NCBI GenBank assembly: GCA_903927685.1
Contig: CAIYOB010000289.1
Span: forward strand, 1 to 10,223
Direction of reading: 5' to 3'
Length of the DNA stretch: 10,223 bases
Origin: an uncultured Planctomycetaceae bacterium
GTDB taxonomy: Bacteria; Planctomycetota; Planctomycetia; Pirellulales; Pirellulaceae
The notes below the pieces were generated by a model. The model saw only the letters and a program-made list of their open reading frames with translations. It was not told where the DNA came from and searched no databases. Position numbers and translations under genes: made by a program. Below, in pieces: positions 1 to 6,571 of the stretch. Numbering within the stretch: the first letter of the stretch is position 1; every line of letters starts with the position of its first letter.

Positions 1-132
1 AAGCGGGAATCCGGTGGGGCGATCGGGCCGGCGGAATATTGTCCCAAATGCGGCTCCGTGCTGCAGCTCAAGTTGCGGTCCGGCGACGGCCTGGCAGGCT
101 ACCGGCAGTACTGCCCGGAGTGCCGGCGGTAG
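1..132 (+). CDS. C-terminal end of a zinc-ribbon protein (5' truncated)
   Basis: The window opens inside a reading frame in phase 1 that ends with TAG at 130-132, leaving 43 residues. Visible residues 14-17 are C-P-K-C followed by Gly, and residues 38-41 are C-P-E-C. The two CxxC pairs lie 20 residues apart, which is the spacing of a zinc ribbon or rubredoxin-like knuckle. The protein ends two arginines after the last Cys, so the ribbon is its extreme C-terminus. The rest of the gene is upstream of the window and the protein family cannot be named. The next gene starts 8 bases downstream on the same strand, so the two are probably co-transcribed. That this frame is coding rests on the four well-placed cysteines and the clean stop just before the next start codon. 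Metal binding is inferred from the motif alone. Confidence 0.7.
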   Translation, partial: KRESGGAIGPAEYCPKCGSVLQLKLRSGDGLAGYRQYCPECRR

Positions 133-140
133 GGCGAAAG

Positions 141-896
141 ATGCATATGCTGTCGAGTGTGTCGCCCGTGGGTTTGATGTCCAACGCGATGCTCGTGCTG
201 GGCATCGTCGTCGGCACCGCCTTGTCCGGCTGCTCGCCGGCGCCCGCCCCCCGCTCCGACCGTGAGGAACAACCTCGCCCGAGCCTGCTGGCCCGGCAGG
301 CGGCTTCCGTCCGCGCGGGCCGGACCGACTGGATCGCCATCGAGTCGGAACCGGTGACGGACGAAGACCTGCGCCAGCTTGGCGACTTGACCGCGCTCCG
401 CGAATTGCTGATCGAACAGGGCTCGATCACCGACGCGGGCTTGGACCACCTGAGCCGCATGGCCGGACTGGAGCATCTCCGGCTGCGCGGTGCCGCGGTC
501 ACCACGGCCGGCATCTGCAAGCTCACGCACCTGAAGCGGTTGCGGATCCTCAATCTTCCGCAGGCGGAATTCACCGATGCCGCCTTGGCCGAACTGGTCC
601 GCTTGCCGGATCTGGAACTATTGCGGTTCGGCAGCCCGCACGTGACGGATGCCGGCCTGGTCCACCTGCGGCGGATGGCCCAACTGCGGTTCGTCCACAT
701 CATCGGAACGCCGCTTACGGACGCCGGCCTGCGGCAGTTCGAGGGCCTGCGGGAGCTCGAGTCCCTGTACCTGGACGGCACCCGGGTGACGGACGCTGGC
801 ATTGAATGGCTGCTGAACTCCCTGCCTGACCTGCACGTGCACATCAACCAGCAGCACGCGGATTTCGATCCCCGCCGCGGCGACCACGTACATTAG
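141..896 (+). CDS. Leucine-rich-repeat lipoprotein, seven 24-residue repeats
   Basis: This is a predicted 251-residue exported lipoprotein of unknown binding partner. Residues 13-30 are hydrophobic and end in the lipobox L28-S29-G30-C31, so Cys31 should be lipidated after signal peptidase II cleavage. A Pro/Arg-rich linker (32-60) follows. Seven leucine-rich repeats then begin with T-D-x-x-L-like motifs at residues 72, 96, 120, 144, 168, 192 and 216, a spacing of exactly 24 residues each time. This is the ribonuclease-inhibitor/cysteine-containing type of LRR (V-T-D-A-G-L) that is abundant in planctomycetes. The fold should be a short solenoid displayed outside the cytoplasmic membrane. The start is uncertain: ATG 141 has only a weak GAAAG upstream, ATG 147 places that GAAAG at a better distance, and ATG 177 would give a shorter signal peptide. 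The n-region lacks Lys or Arg with any of these starts. The gene converges on the ubiA stop with 15 bases between them and no visible terminator. Confidence 0.88.
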   Translation: MHMLSSVSPVGLMSNAMLVLGIVVGTALSGCSPAPAPRSDREEQPRPSLLARQAASVRAGRTDWIAIESEPVTDEDLRQLGDLTALRELLIEQGSITDAGLDHLSRMAGLEHLRLRGAAVTTAGICKLTHLKRLRILNLPQAEFTDAALAELVRLPDLELLRFGSPHVTDAGLVHLRRMAQLRFVHIIGTPLTDAGLRQFEGLRELESLYLDGTRVTDAGIEWLLNSLPDLHVHINQQHADFDPRRGDHVH

Positions 897-911
897 TTCA
901 ATCCGAGCGTC

Positions 912-1823
912 TCAGGTCAACAGATCCACCGCACCCAGCGTCAGCAGGGCCATGCTGACGATCCAGTTGACGTGAAAGAAGGCCAGGTTGACCCGGGTCA
1001 GATCGTCCGGCCGAACGAGCGCGTGCTCGTAGCCCAGCAGGATCGCGACGCCCGCGATTCCGCACCCGTAGATCGGCCCTAAAGGCAATTGGGGCGAGAC
1101 CAGCGGCAGCAGCACCAGCGCGGCCAACATGCCCAAGTGGCAACCGGCCGCCAGCCGTAAAGCGTTGCGCACCCCCAGGCGAGCCGGCACGCTGTGCAGC
1201 CGGGCCCGCACGTCGAACTCGACATCCTGGCACGCGTAAATGATGTCGAATCCGGCGACCCACAGCAGGACGGCCAAGCCGAGCAGCAGCGGAGGGATCA
1301 GGTCCGCCGGTTCCGCCAGCACCAGTTCGCCGCGGAGGGCGATCCAGACGCAGAGCGGGGCCAGCATCAGGGCCGCGCCCAGCCAGAAATGAGCCAACAT
1401 CGTGAATCGCTTGGCGTAGCTGTACCCCAGCAAGAACGCCAGCACGGGCACGGCCAGGCCGACCGGCAGCGGGTTGGGCCAAAACAGCAGGGTCCCGGCC
1501 ACGAACCCGAGTCCGCAGGCGAACGTAAAGGCCACGACGCTGCCGACGCTCAGTACTCCGGCCGGCAGGTGCCGCTGGCGGGTGCGCGGATTGGCGGCGT
1601 CCAAGGTCCGGTCGGCGAGCCGGTTGAAGGCCATCGCGGCGCTGCGGGCGCACACCATGCAGACCAGGATCCCGGCCAAGTGAATCCCGCGGAACCCGAT
1701 CTGCCGGCCGCTGGGCGACGGCGTCGTCCACGCCATGACCGCAGCCAGCAGCGCGAACGGCAGCGCGAACAGCGTGTGGCTGAAGCGGATCATCTCCAGA
1801 ATGTGACGCAACTTGGTCAACAT
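912..1823 (-). CDS. ubiA: UbiA-family aromatic prenyltransferase (menaquinone, MqnP-like)
   Basis: This is a 303-residue integral membrane enzyme that attaches a polyprenyl chain to an aromatic acid during quinone synthesis. The first Asp-rich motif is N67-x3-D71-x3-D75, followed by N78, R80, T81 and R84, as in the 4-hydroxybenzoate prenyltransferase branch. A Y-x3-K-R loop lies at 134-139. The second motif is D193-x2-Y196-x2-Q199-D200-x3-D204. These Asp residues bind the Mg-diphosphate of the prenyl donor. About eight or nine hydrophobic helices cover the rest of the chain. The length is normal for the family. The start at 1823 lies 14 bases after the ubiX stop; a GAGG overlapping that stop could serve as ribosome binding site. 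An open frame continues upstream to 2042 but reads through ubiX in another frame and has no family similarity. Because of ubiX and ubiE next door I infer a menaquinone enzyme acting on 1,4-dihydroxy-6-naphthoate (MqnP role). A true ubiquinone substrate is unlikely in planctomycetes. Confidence 0.92.
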   Translation of the reverse strand: MLTKLRHILEMIRFSHTLFALPFALLAAVMAWTTPSPSGRQIGFRGIHLAGILVCMVCARSAAMAFNRLADRTLDAANPRTRQRHLPAGVLSVGSVVAFTFACGLGFVAGTLLFWPNPLPVGLAVPVLAFLLGYSYAKRFTMLAHFWLGAALMLAPLCVWIALRGELVLAEPADLIPPLLLGLAVLLWVAGFDIIYACQDVEFDVRARLHSVPARLGVRNALRLAAGCHLGMLAALVLLPLVSPQLPLGPIYGCGIAGVAILLGYEHALVRPDDLTRVNLAFFHVNWIVSMALLTLGAVDLLT

Positions 1824-1837
1824 CGCCGCAGGATGCC

Positions 1838-2581
1838 TCAGATTCTGACCAACGCCGGGGCCGCGACGTCCGGAGTCTCGTCGGCCGCGCCGTCCGCCAC
1901 GCCCCAGCGGCGCATCAAGGTGTGCTCGATACCGACCTGATCCAGGATGCGGGCCACGATGAAATCGATCAAATCGCCGATGGTGCGGACGCCGTGATAC
2001 CAGCCCGGCATGGCCGGCAGCACGACCGCGCCCGCGTCGCAAGCCCGCTTCATGTTATCCAGTTGGATCGACGACAGCGGCGTCTCGCGGGGGACGAGGA
2101 TCAGCTTGCGGCGTTCCTTCAAGTGGACATCCGCAGCCCGCTGGATCAGGTTGTCGCTCGAGCCGTGAACCACGGCGCTCAGCGTGCCACCGGAACACGG
2201 GCAGATGATCATGCCGGCGGTCAAGAACGAGCCGCTGGCGACGGGCGACATGAAATCGCTGGGATGATGATAGACCACCTGGCCGGAGCCCACGTCGGGA
2301 TGGCTTAACGCCTGGTCCAGTCCGGCCAGCAGCTCGCGGATCGTCCGCGCCATCTCCGTGCCTTCGCCCGCCGGTCCGCTGCCGATCGGTTGGGTCAAGT
2401 CGCGGAGCCGGAAACGATCCAGGTTGACCAGGACGCCCAACTCCTGCTGCAGCACGATCCGTCCCGACGGGCTGATGGTCAAATGCACGTCGGCGCCTTG
2501 CCGGAGCATGACCTCCAGCAGGCGGATCGTGTACAGCACGCCGCTGGCGCCGGTGATGGCGAGCACGATGGGTGGTTTCAT
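1838..2581 (-). CDS. ubiX: UbiX-family flavin prenyltransferase, enlarged
   Basis: UbiX enzymes prenylate reduced FMN to make prenyl-FMN, the cofactor of UbiD-type decarboxylases. This protein has 247 residues. Family signatures are the N-terminal nucleotide loop G11-A-S-G14, the S-P-S at 37-39, A115-S-G-S-F119, the P128-C-S-G-G-T-L-S segment, the conserved stretch ending in P164-R-E-T-P-L169, and the M191-P-G-W-Y region. It is longer than typical UbiX (about 190-210 residues): residues 62-100 form an extra insertion before the conserved D109-F-M-S-P-V-A-S-G-S-F strand, and about 25 residues (223-247) extend past the usual end. The ATG at 2581 overlaps the ubiE stop in an ATGA, implying translational coupling. 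The presence of UbiX predicts a UbiD-family decarboxylase elsewhere in the genome, because none is encoded here. In the futalosine route this protein would fill the MqnM role. Confidence 0.93.
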   Translation of the reverse strand: MKPPIVLAITGASGVLYTIRLLEVMLRQGADVHLTISPSGRIVLQQELGVLVNLDRFRLRDLTQPIGSGPAGEGTEMARTIRELLAGLDQALSHPDVGSGQVVYHHPSDFMSPVASGSFLTAGMIICPCSGGTLSAVVHGSSDNLIQRAADVHLKERRKLILVPRETPLSSIQLDNMKRACDAGAVVLPAMPGWYHGVRTIGDLIDFIVARILDQVGIEHTLMRRWGVADGAADETPDVAAPALVRI

Positions 2582-3288
2582 TTTCGGCCTACGTACAGCG
2601 TCGCAATGCCGCCGGTCAAGGGATAAAGGGTTACCGCGCCCAGCCCCGCCGCGCGCATCCGACTGGCCAGCGCTTCGCCCGAGGGAAACTCGCCGACGCT
2701 GCTGGGCAAGTAGTGGTACGCGCTGTGCTGATTCCTCGCCAGCAACTGCCCGATGCGGGGCAGGACGTTGCGGAAGTACCAGCCGTACAGGGCTCGAAAC
2801 GGCTGCCATTGCGGCAGTGAGAACTCGAGCACCGCCACCTGCCCGCCGGGCTGGCACACGCGGGTCATCTCCCGCAAGCCGCGGTCGGTGTCCGCCACGT
2901 TCCGCAGCCCGAACGCCACCGAGACGATCTGGAACTGGTCGGCGTCGAACGGCAACTGCTGGGCGTCGGCTTCGACAAAGGTCAGCCCGTCGGCGATACC
3001 GGCTTGACGTTTCTTGGCTTCACCGATCTCCAGCATCTGCGGACAGAAATCGGCCGCGACGATCGGCACGCGGCCTTGCGTCCGGCGGTAAAAAGCCAAG
3101 GCCAAATCGCCGGTGCCCGTGCACACGTCCAGAATGGGGCGTTCCGGCTCCGCCTTCACGATCCGCACCGTCCGCCAGCGCCAGTAGCGGTCGACATTCA
3201 GGGACAGCAGGTGGTTCAGCAAATCGTACCGCGGGGCGATTTCGCCGAACATCTGCTGAACGCGTTGGCCGGATTTGTCGACGGGCAT
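2578..3288 (-). CDS. ubiE: Demethylmenaquinone C-methyltransferase UbiE/MenG
   Basis: This is a cytosolic SAM-dependent methyltransferase of 236 residues that methylates the ring of the prenylated quinone precursor, the last step to menaquinone. The family N-terminus M13-F-G-E-I-A-P-R-Y-D-L-L-N25 is intact. SAM-binding motif I is D54-V-C-T-G-T-G-D-L, the acidic residue ending strand 2 is D80, and the UbiE signatures F126-G-L-R-N-V, P147-G-G-Q-V-A-V-L-E-F-S-L-P and Y191-H-Y-L-P-S-S-V-G-E-F-P are present. The length matches the family. ATG 3288 is the only sensible start: the frame stays open upstream as far as 4584, but that stretch is antisense to the DUF1080 gene. No clear Shine-Dalgarno sequence precedes the start. 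It is the first gene of the operon ubiE-ubiX-ubiA and reads divergently from the DUF1080 gene across a 210-base spacer. Confidence 0.95.
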   Translation of the reverse strand: MPVDKSGQRVQQMFGEIAPRYDLLNHLLSLNVDRYWRWRTVRIVKAEPERPILDVCTGTGDLALAFYRRTQGRVPIVAADFCPQMLEIGEAKKRQAGIADGLTFVEADAQQLPFDADQFQIVSVAFGLRNVADTDRGLREMTRVCQPGGQVAVLEFSLPQWQPFRALYGWYFRNVLPRIGQLLARNQHSAYHYLPSSVGEFPSGEALASRMRAAGLGAVTLYPLTGGIATLYVGRK

Positions 3289-3347
3289 GAGCGGTTGGGC
3301 GGACTCGCAAAAATTGAATTCGGTACGTCGGAGCCTGAACGTACGGC

Positions 3348-3359
3348 GTAGTATACTAC
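3348..3359. promoter_or_regulatory. 12-bp palindrome with TATACT on both strands (candidate divergent -10)
   Basis: GTAGTATACTAC is a perfect 12-bp palindrome in the spacer between divergent ubiE and DUF1080. It reads TATACT (five of six matches to the sigma-70 -10 consensus) on the plus strand at 3352-3357 and on the minus strand at 3350-3355. Used leftward it would start a ubiE transcript near 3343 with a leader of about 55 bases. Used rightward the DUF1080 leader would be about 135 bases. The sequence 17 bases upstream on the minus strand is TTTTCG, a poor -35 box, and the plus strand has no recognisable -35, so promoter activity is inference. It could instead be a repressor operator. Confidence 0.4.
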
Positions 3360-3362
3360 TGC

Positions 3363-3402
3363 GGGGCGTCGCCGAAAACGGCGCCGGCCGGCGGGACGCC
3401 CC
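3363..3402. repeat. GC-rich inverted repeat with nested hairpin
   Basis: The arms GGGGCGTC (3363-3370) and GACGCCCC (3395-3402) are perfect 8-bp inverted repeats separated by 24 bases. Inside them a second small hairpin, GCCG-AAAA-CGGC at 3371-3382, follows the left arm directly, and a self-complementary GCCGGCCGGC stretch follows it. No T-run follows on either strand, so it is not a classical intrinsic terminator. It sits in the probable DUF1080 leader, four bases from the TATACT palindrome, and may act as a DNA-level operator or as RNA structure. The function is not known. Confidence 0.5.
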
Positions 3403-3498
3403 TTGAATCTCGCCAAAGCGTGAATCAAGCTGGACTTCCGTCAATTTCCGCGAGCTGTCGCGGGCTTCGCATCGAGTGCTGCAACAAGAGAGTAAGAC

Positions 3499-4599
3499 AT
3501 GAGTTTGCGTATTTCCCTGTGCGGCTGGGTGGTCACCTGGGTGGGGCTCTGTTCCGGGAGTCTGTTCGGCAACGAGTACCTCGCGCCGCCGGATGCCGCC
3601 AAATTCGCGATCACGGACCCGGCAGACGTGGACGCCGACTATGCGTATCAGGGCGAATATGCGGGCAGTGTGTTTGAACCGCGACGAGGCTGGATCTGGA
3701 CCGGCTTGCAGGTCATCGCCCGCGGCGACGGCAAGTTCGAGGCCGTCGAATACCACGGGGGACTGCCGGGCGCCGGCTGGGATCGGCAGACGAAACGCAC
3801 GCTGGCCGGCCAGCTGCGCGACGGGGCCCTGGAACTGACCGCCGCAGATGGCCGCTCGGTCGTCAGCGACGGTCAGTCCGCGGTGGTCCACGGCAGCGAT
3901 GGCCGAGTGCGAGGCACGCTGACCAAGCGGCAGCGCGTCAGCCCGACGATGCACGCCGCGGCCCCGCGCCACGCGCAGGTGCTGTTTGACGGCACGTCGG
4001 CCGACCAGTTCGACGGCGCGAAGTTGACGGCCGATGGTCTGCTGGACGTCGGCGGCCTGACCAGGTTTCCGGTGCACGATTTTCGTCTGCATCTGGAGTT
4101 CCGGCTGCCGTACATGCCCTACGCGACGAGCCAAGGCCGCGGCAACAGCGGCGTGTACATCCAGCAGCGGTACGAGGTGCAAATCTTGGACTCGTTCGGG
4201 TTGGAAGGCGTGGCCAACGAATGCGGCGGCCTGTACAAGCAGCAAGCGCCGGACGTGAACATGTGCCTGCCGCCGCTGGTCTGGCAGACCTACGACATCT
4301 GGTTCACCGCCGCCCGTTTTGACGACGCGGGCAACAAGGTCGCCAACGCTCGCCTCACCCTGGTCCACAACGGCGTGGTGGTCCACAACAACCGGGAAAT
4401 CCCGGCCAAGACGGGGGCCGGCAAGCCGGAGAGCGCCGAGTGGCTGCCGATTCTGCTGCAGAACCACGGCAATCCGGTCCGGTTCCGGAACGTCTGGATC
4501 GTGCTGGAACCCGAGTACGAGAAAGTCGTTCCCTGCCGCCAGCCCGCCCGTTGCCGGCCGTTGCGGAACCTCCTTCGCCAGCATTGCGGACGCCGTTAA
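3499..4599 (+). CDS. Secreted DUF1080 protein (3-keto-disaccharide hydrolase-like)
   Basis: This is a 366-residue exported protein. Residues 1-24 form a Sec signal peptide (R4, hydrophobic core 5-23, likely cleavage near G24). Residues 26-150 make a beta-rich N-terminal region without a name I can assign. Residues 160-336 are the DUF1080/3-keto-disaccharide hydrolase domain, a concanavalin-like sandwich that is greatly expanded in planctomycetes and linked to glycan breakdown. Characteristic segments are L162-F-D-G-T, G213-R-G-N-S-G-V-Y, Y225-E-V-Q-I-L-D-S-F-G, N240-E-C-G-G-L-Y, D252-V-N-M-C-L-P-P-L and L320-Q-N-H-G-N-P-V-R-F-R. The last 21 residues carry seven Arg and three Cys and do not resemble the family. 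ATG 3499 is preceded by GAGAGTAAG, a fair ribosome binding site. The gene diverges from ubiE and ends 6 bases from the SpoIIE stop. The domain call is firm; the enzyme activity of this member is inferred from the family name. Confidence 0.9.
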   Translation: MSLRISLCGWVVTWVGLCSGSLFGNEYLAPPDAAKFAITDPADVDADYAYQGEYAGSVFEPRRGWIWTGLQVIARGDGKFEAVEYHGGLPGAGWDRQTKRTLAGQLRDGALELTAADGRSVVSDGQSAVVHGSDGRVRGTLTKRQRVSPTMHAAAPRHAQVLFDGTSADQFDGAKLTADGLLDVGGLTRFPVHDFRLHLEFRLPYMPYATSQGRGNSGVYIQQRYEVQILDSFGLEGVANECGGLYKQQAPDVNMCLPPLVWQTYDIWFTAARFDDAGNKVANARLTLVHNGVVVHNNREIPAKTGAGKPESAEWLPILLQNHGNPVRFRNVWIVLEPEYEKVVPCRQPARCRPLRNLLRQHCGRR

Positions 4600-4605
4600 C
4601 GCCGT

Positions 4606-6351
4606 TCAGTTGCGTTGCAGCAGCACCAGGCACATATCGTCGGTCTGGGAGCCGGTCCCGATGTGTGCCAGCACTTCGTTAACGATGGTCTCGCCAATCG
4701 TTTGCAGGCGGGTAGCGCCGGCCTTGACATGAGCGCGGATCCGCTCGATCGAGTACTGCTGGCCCTTGGGATTCATCGCCTCGTTGATGCCGTCCGTGTA
4801 CATGGCCAGCACGTCGCCGGCTTCGAGCTTGATGGTCGTCTGGCGGTATTTCACCCCGTCCATGATCCCTAGCGGCAGACCGGACAGTTCCTCGCCGGGT
4901 TCCTCGATCACCGCCCCGTTCCGCCGCCAGACGGGAGCCATGTGGCCACAGTTGACGATGGTGGCCTCGTGCTGGACCGGATCCAGCACGACCGCGACGA
5001 ACGTCACGAAGCGGTCGATCTGCATGGCGCTCAGGCGACTGTTCAACATCGTGACCGCCGTGGCGGGATGGCTTTCGCTGGCCAGGCAGAACTTCGCCTC
5101 GGCGGAGACTTTGGCCATCATCATGGCCGCGGCGATGCCGTGCCCGACGACGTCCGCCACGATCACGGCGGTCCGCCCGTCGGGCAGCGTGATGTAGTCG
5201 TAGTAATCACCGCCCACGAAAATCATGGGGCGATAGAAATCGAAGAATTCGTAACCGGCCAACTCGGGACGGTTCTGCGGCAGGAAGGCCTTCTGAACTT
5301 CCTTGGCCAACTCCAGATCCTGCTCGATCTCCTTCTGTTTCAGGGCCCGCTCGTGGAGCTGTGCGTTGTTGACGGCGATGCCCGCTTGAATGGCGACCGC
5401 GATCAGGACCTCCAAGTCGTCGTGCTGAAAGTGCTTCCGCTGGTCCAGCGTGTCGACTTGCAGCACACCCAGCGCGTTGCCTTCGGAGTCCAGCAGCGGG
5501 GCGCACATCATCGAGCGAATCCGCAAATCGGCGACGCTCTGGCTCATGTCCAAGCGTTCGTCTCCCGCGGCGTCCCGCGACAGAATCGCCTCCTTGGATT
5601 CCATGACGCGGCGGACGATCGTCCGGCTGATGCGAATCGTCTCCTCCTGGCCGGGCCGGCGTGCCCGCGCCCAGCGAGGCACCAGGGTTCCATCCTCCGC
5701 CTGCAGGACGATGAACCCGCGATCCGCCTGGAGGAAGATCTTGAACAGACTGTTCAGGACCTTCGGCAAGACATCGTCCAAGGCCAGGGCGCGGCCCAGG
5801 GCGCGGGTGATTTCCATCAAGGCGTTCAGACGGGCTTGCAGATTGGCGGTCACCTGCAGGGATCCGTCTGTACCGCTCACCACGTCCAACGCCGCCATGA
5901 CCGTCGAACTGGACTCGCCGACGGGGTCTTCTTCCAGCAGCACCCGATTGAAACTTGACTCGTCGCCCGGCGCCCCCGGCAAGGTCACGGTACTGGCCGA
6001 CGGACCTTTCGTCACCCTGACGGGTTGTGGCAACCGGAACCGGTACTCCAGATCGCAGATCCGGATCCGATCGCCGTCACGCAGCGGGTGCAACTGATCG
6101 TCGAGCAGCCTCTCGTCGTTCAAGTACGTGAAATTGCGGCTGAGCAGGTCCTTGAGGAAATAGCCGTCCCCCTGCCGGACGATCTGGGCATGCGTGCGGC
6201 TGACCTTCCCCGAATCCTTGACAGGAATCTGGCAGTTCGGATGCCGCCCAATGGTGACCTCGTCCACCTCCAGTGGATAAAGAGCCCCCGTGTCGGGTCC
6301 ATTTTCGGCAACCAGGTACGCCTTGGTCGGTTCGGATGCAGTGACGGACAT
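4606..6351 (-). CDS. FHA-GAF-SpoIIE (PP2C-type) serine phosphatase
   Basis: This is a 581-residue cytosolic signalling protein with no membrane segment. Residues 12-106 are an FHA phosphothreonine-binding domain (G35-R36, S51-R52-x-H54 and an Asn-rich loop at 73-78). A low-complexity linker (107-170) leads to a GAF sensor domain at about 172-332. A helical, probably coiled-coil connector (333-357) precedes the C-terminal SpoIIE phosphatase at 366-580. Metal-binding residues of the PP2C fold are visible: D382 in V-G-G-D-Y-Y-D, D400 in A-D-V-V-G-H-G, D520 in Y-T-D-G and D571-D572 in Q-T-D-D-M. Relatives dephosphorylate anti-sigma-factor antagonists in partner switching; here the FHA domain suggests recruitment to a Thr-phosphorylated partner, perhaps downstream of a Hanks-type kinase. 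No kinase, antagonist or anti-sigma gene is adjacent, so the partners are unknown. The start at ATG 6351 immediately precedes the FHA domain; the frame is open to 6456 but that part is not conserved-looking. No clear Shine-Dalgarno sequence is seen. Confidence 0.92.
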   Translation of the reverse strand: MSVTASEPTKAYLVAENGPDTGALYPLEVDEVTIGRHPNCQIPVKDSGKVSRTHAQIVRQGDGYFLKDLLSRNFTYLNDERLLDDQLHPLRDGDRIRICDLEYRFRLPQPVRVTKGPSASTVTLPGAPGDESSFNRVLLEEDPVGESSSTVMAALDVVSGTDGSLQVTANLQARLNALMEITRALGRALALDDVLPKVLNSLFKIFLQADRGFIVLQAEDGTLVPRWARARRPGQEETIRISRTIVRRVMESKEAILSRDAAGDERLDMSQSVADLRIRSMMCAPLLDSEGNALGVLQVDTLDQRKHFQHDDLEVLIAVAIQAGIAVNNAQLHERALKQKEIEQDLELAKEVQKAFLPQNRPELAGYEFFDFYRPMIFVGGDYYDYITLPDGRTAVIVADVVGHGIAAAMMMAKVSAEAKFCLASESHPATAVTMLNSRLSAMQIDRFVTFVAVVLDPVQHEATIVNCGHMAPVWRRNGAVIEEPGEELSGLPLGIMDGVKYRQTTIKLEAGDVLAMYTDGINEAMNPKGQQYSIERIRAHVKAGATRLQTIGETIVNEVLAHIGTGSQTDDMCLVLLQRN

Positions 6352-6374
6352 AGTGCAAGCGTCGCCAAAAAAGA

Positions 6375-6380
6375 AGTATA
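6375..6380 (-). promoter_or_regulatory. Candidate -10 box upstream of the SpoIIE phosphatase
   Basis: Read on the minus strand this is TATACT, flanked by a TTTA run, about 24 bases upstream of the phosphatase ATG. A transcript would start near 6368 and have a leader of about 17 bases with no clear ribosome binding site. No good -35 hexamer lies 16-18 bases further upstream. The same TATACT hexamer occurs in the ubiE spacer. This is a weak prediction. Confidence 0.3.
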
Positions 6381-6535
6381 AAGGAACCACTCGGCCTGCA
6401 GGACAGGAGAGCCGAACCAGCCCAATCCACCGGCGCAGGGACTCGTTCCACCGCACCGGAGAATTCTACCTGCGGATTCGCTTACCCGTCAATCAACCAG
6501 AAATGACTTCAGTCCCAGTTTGCGTCAAAGACCCC

Positions 6536-6565
6536 TTGACCCAATTCCGAGGCTTCGCATACATT
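6536..6565 (+). promoter_or_regulatory. Sigma-70-type promoter of tRNA-Gln
   Basis: TTGACC at 6536-6541 (five of six to the -35 consensus) is followed after 18 bases by TACATT at 6560-6565 (four of six to the -10 consensus). Initiation 6-8 bases downstream falls at about 6571-6573, practically on the mature tRNA 5' end at 6572. The -35 box also forms the right arm of a short inverted repeat, GTCAA (6524-6528) with TTGAC (6536-6540). Confidence 0.55.
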
Positions 6566-6571
6566 ACGGAC

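Noticed and set aside
39..140. Extending the LRR gene upstream to the TTG at 39
   Set aside because: The added residues overlap the zinc-ribbon gene in another frame, look like shadow sequence and would bury the lipoprotein signal peptide.
898..1731. 277-codon minus-strand frame over the ubiA gene
   Set aside because: It is an out-of-frame Arg/Gly-rich shadow; the membrane helices and Asp motifs are in the frame 912-1823.
3363..3402. Intrinsic terminator or known riboswitch
   Set aside because: No T-run follows on either strand and I recognise no conserved riboswitch core; kept only as an inverted repeat.
3289..4584. Extending ubiE upstream to give a 668-residue protein
   Set aside because: The added segment is antisense to DUF1080 and the spacer; the UbiE family N-terminus begins right after ATG 3288.
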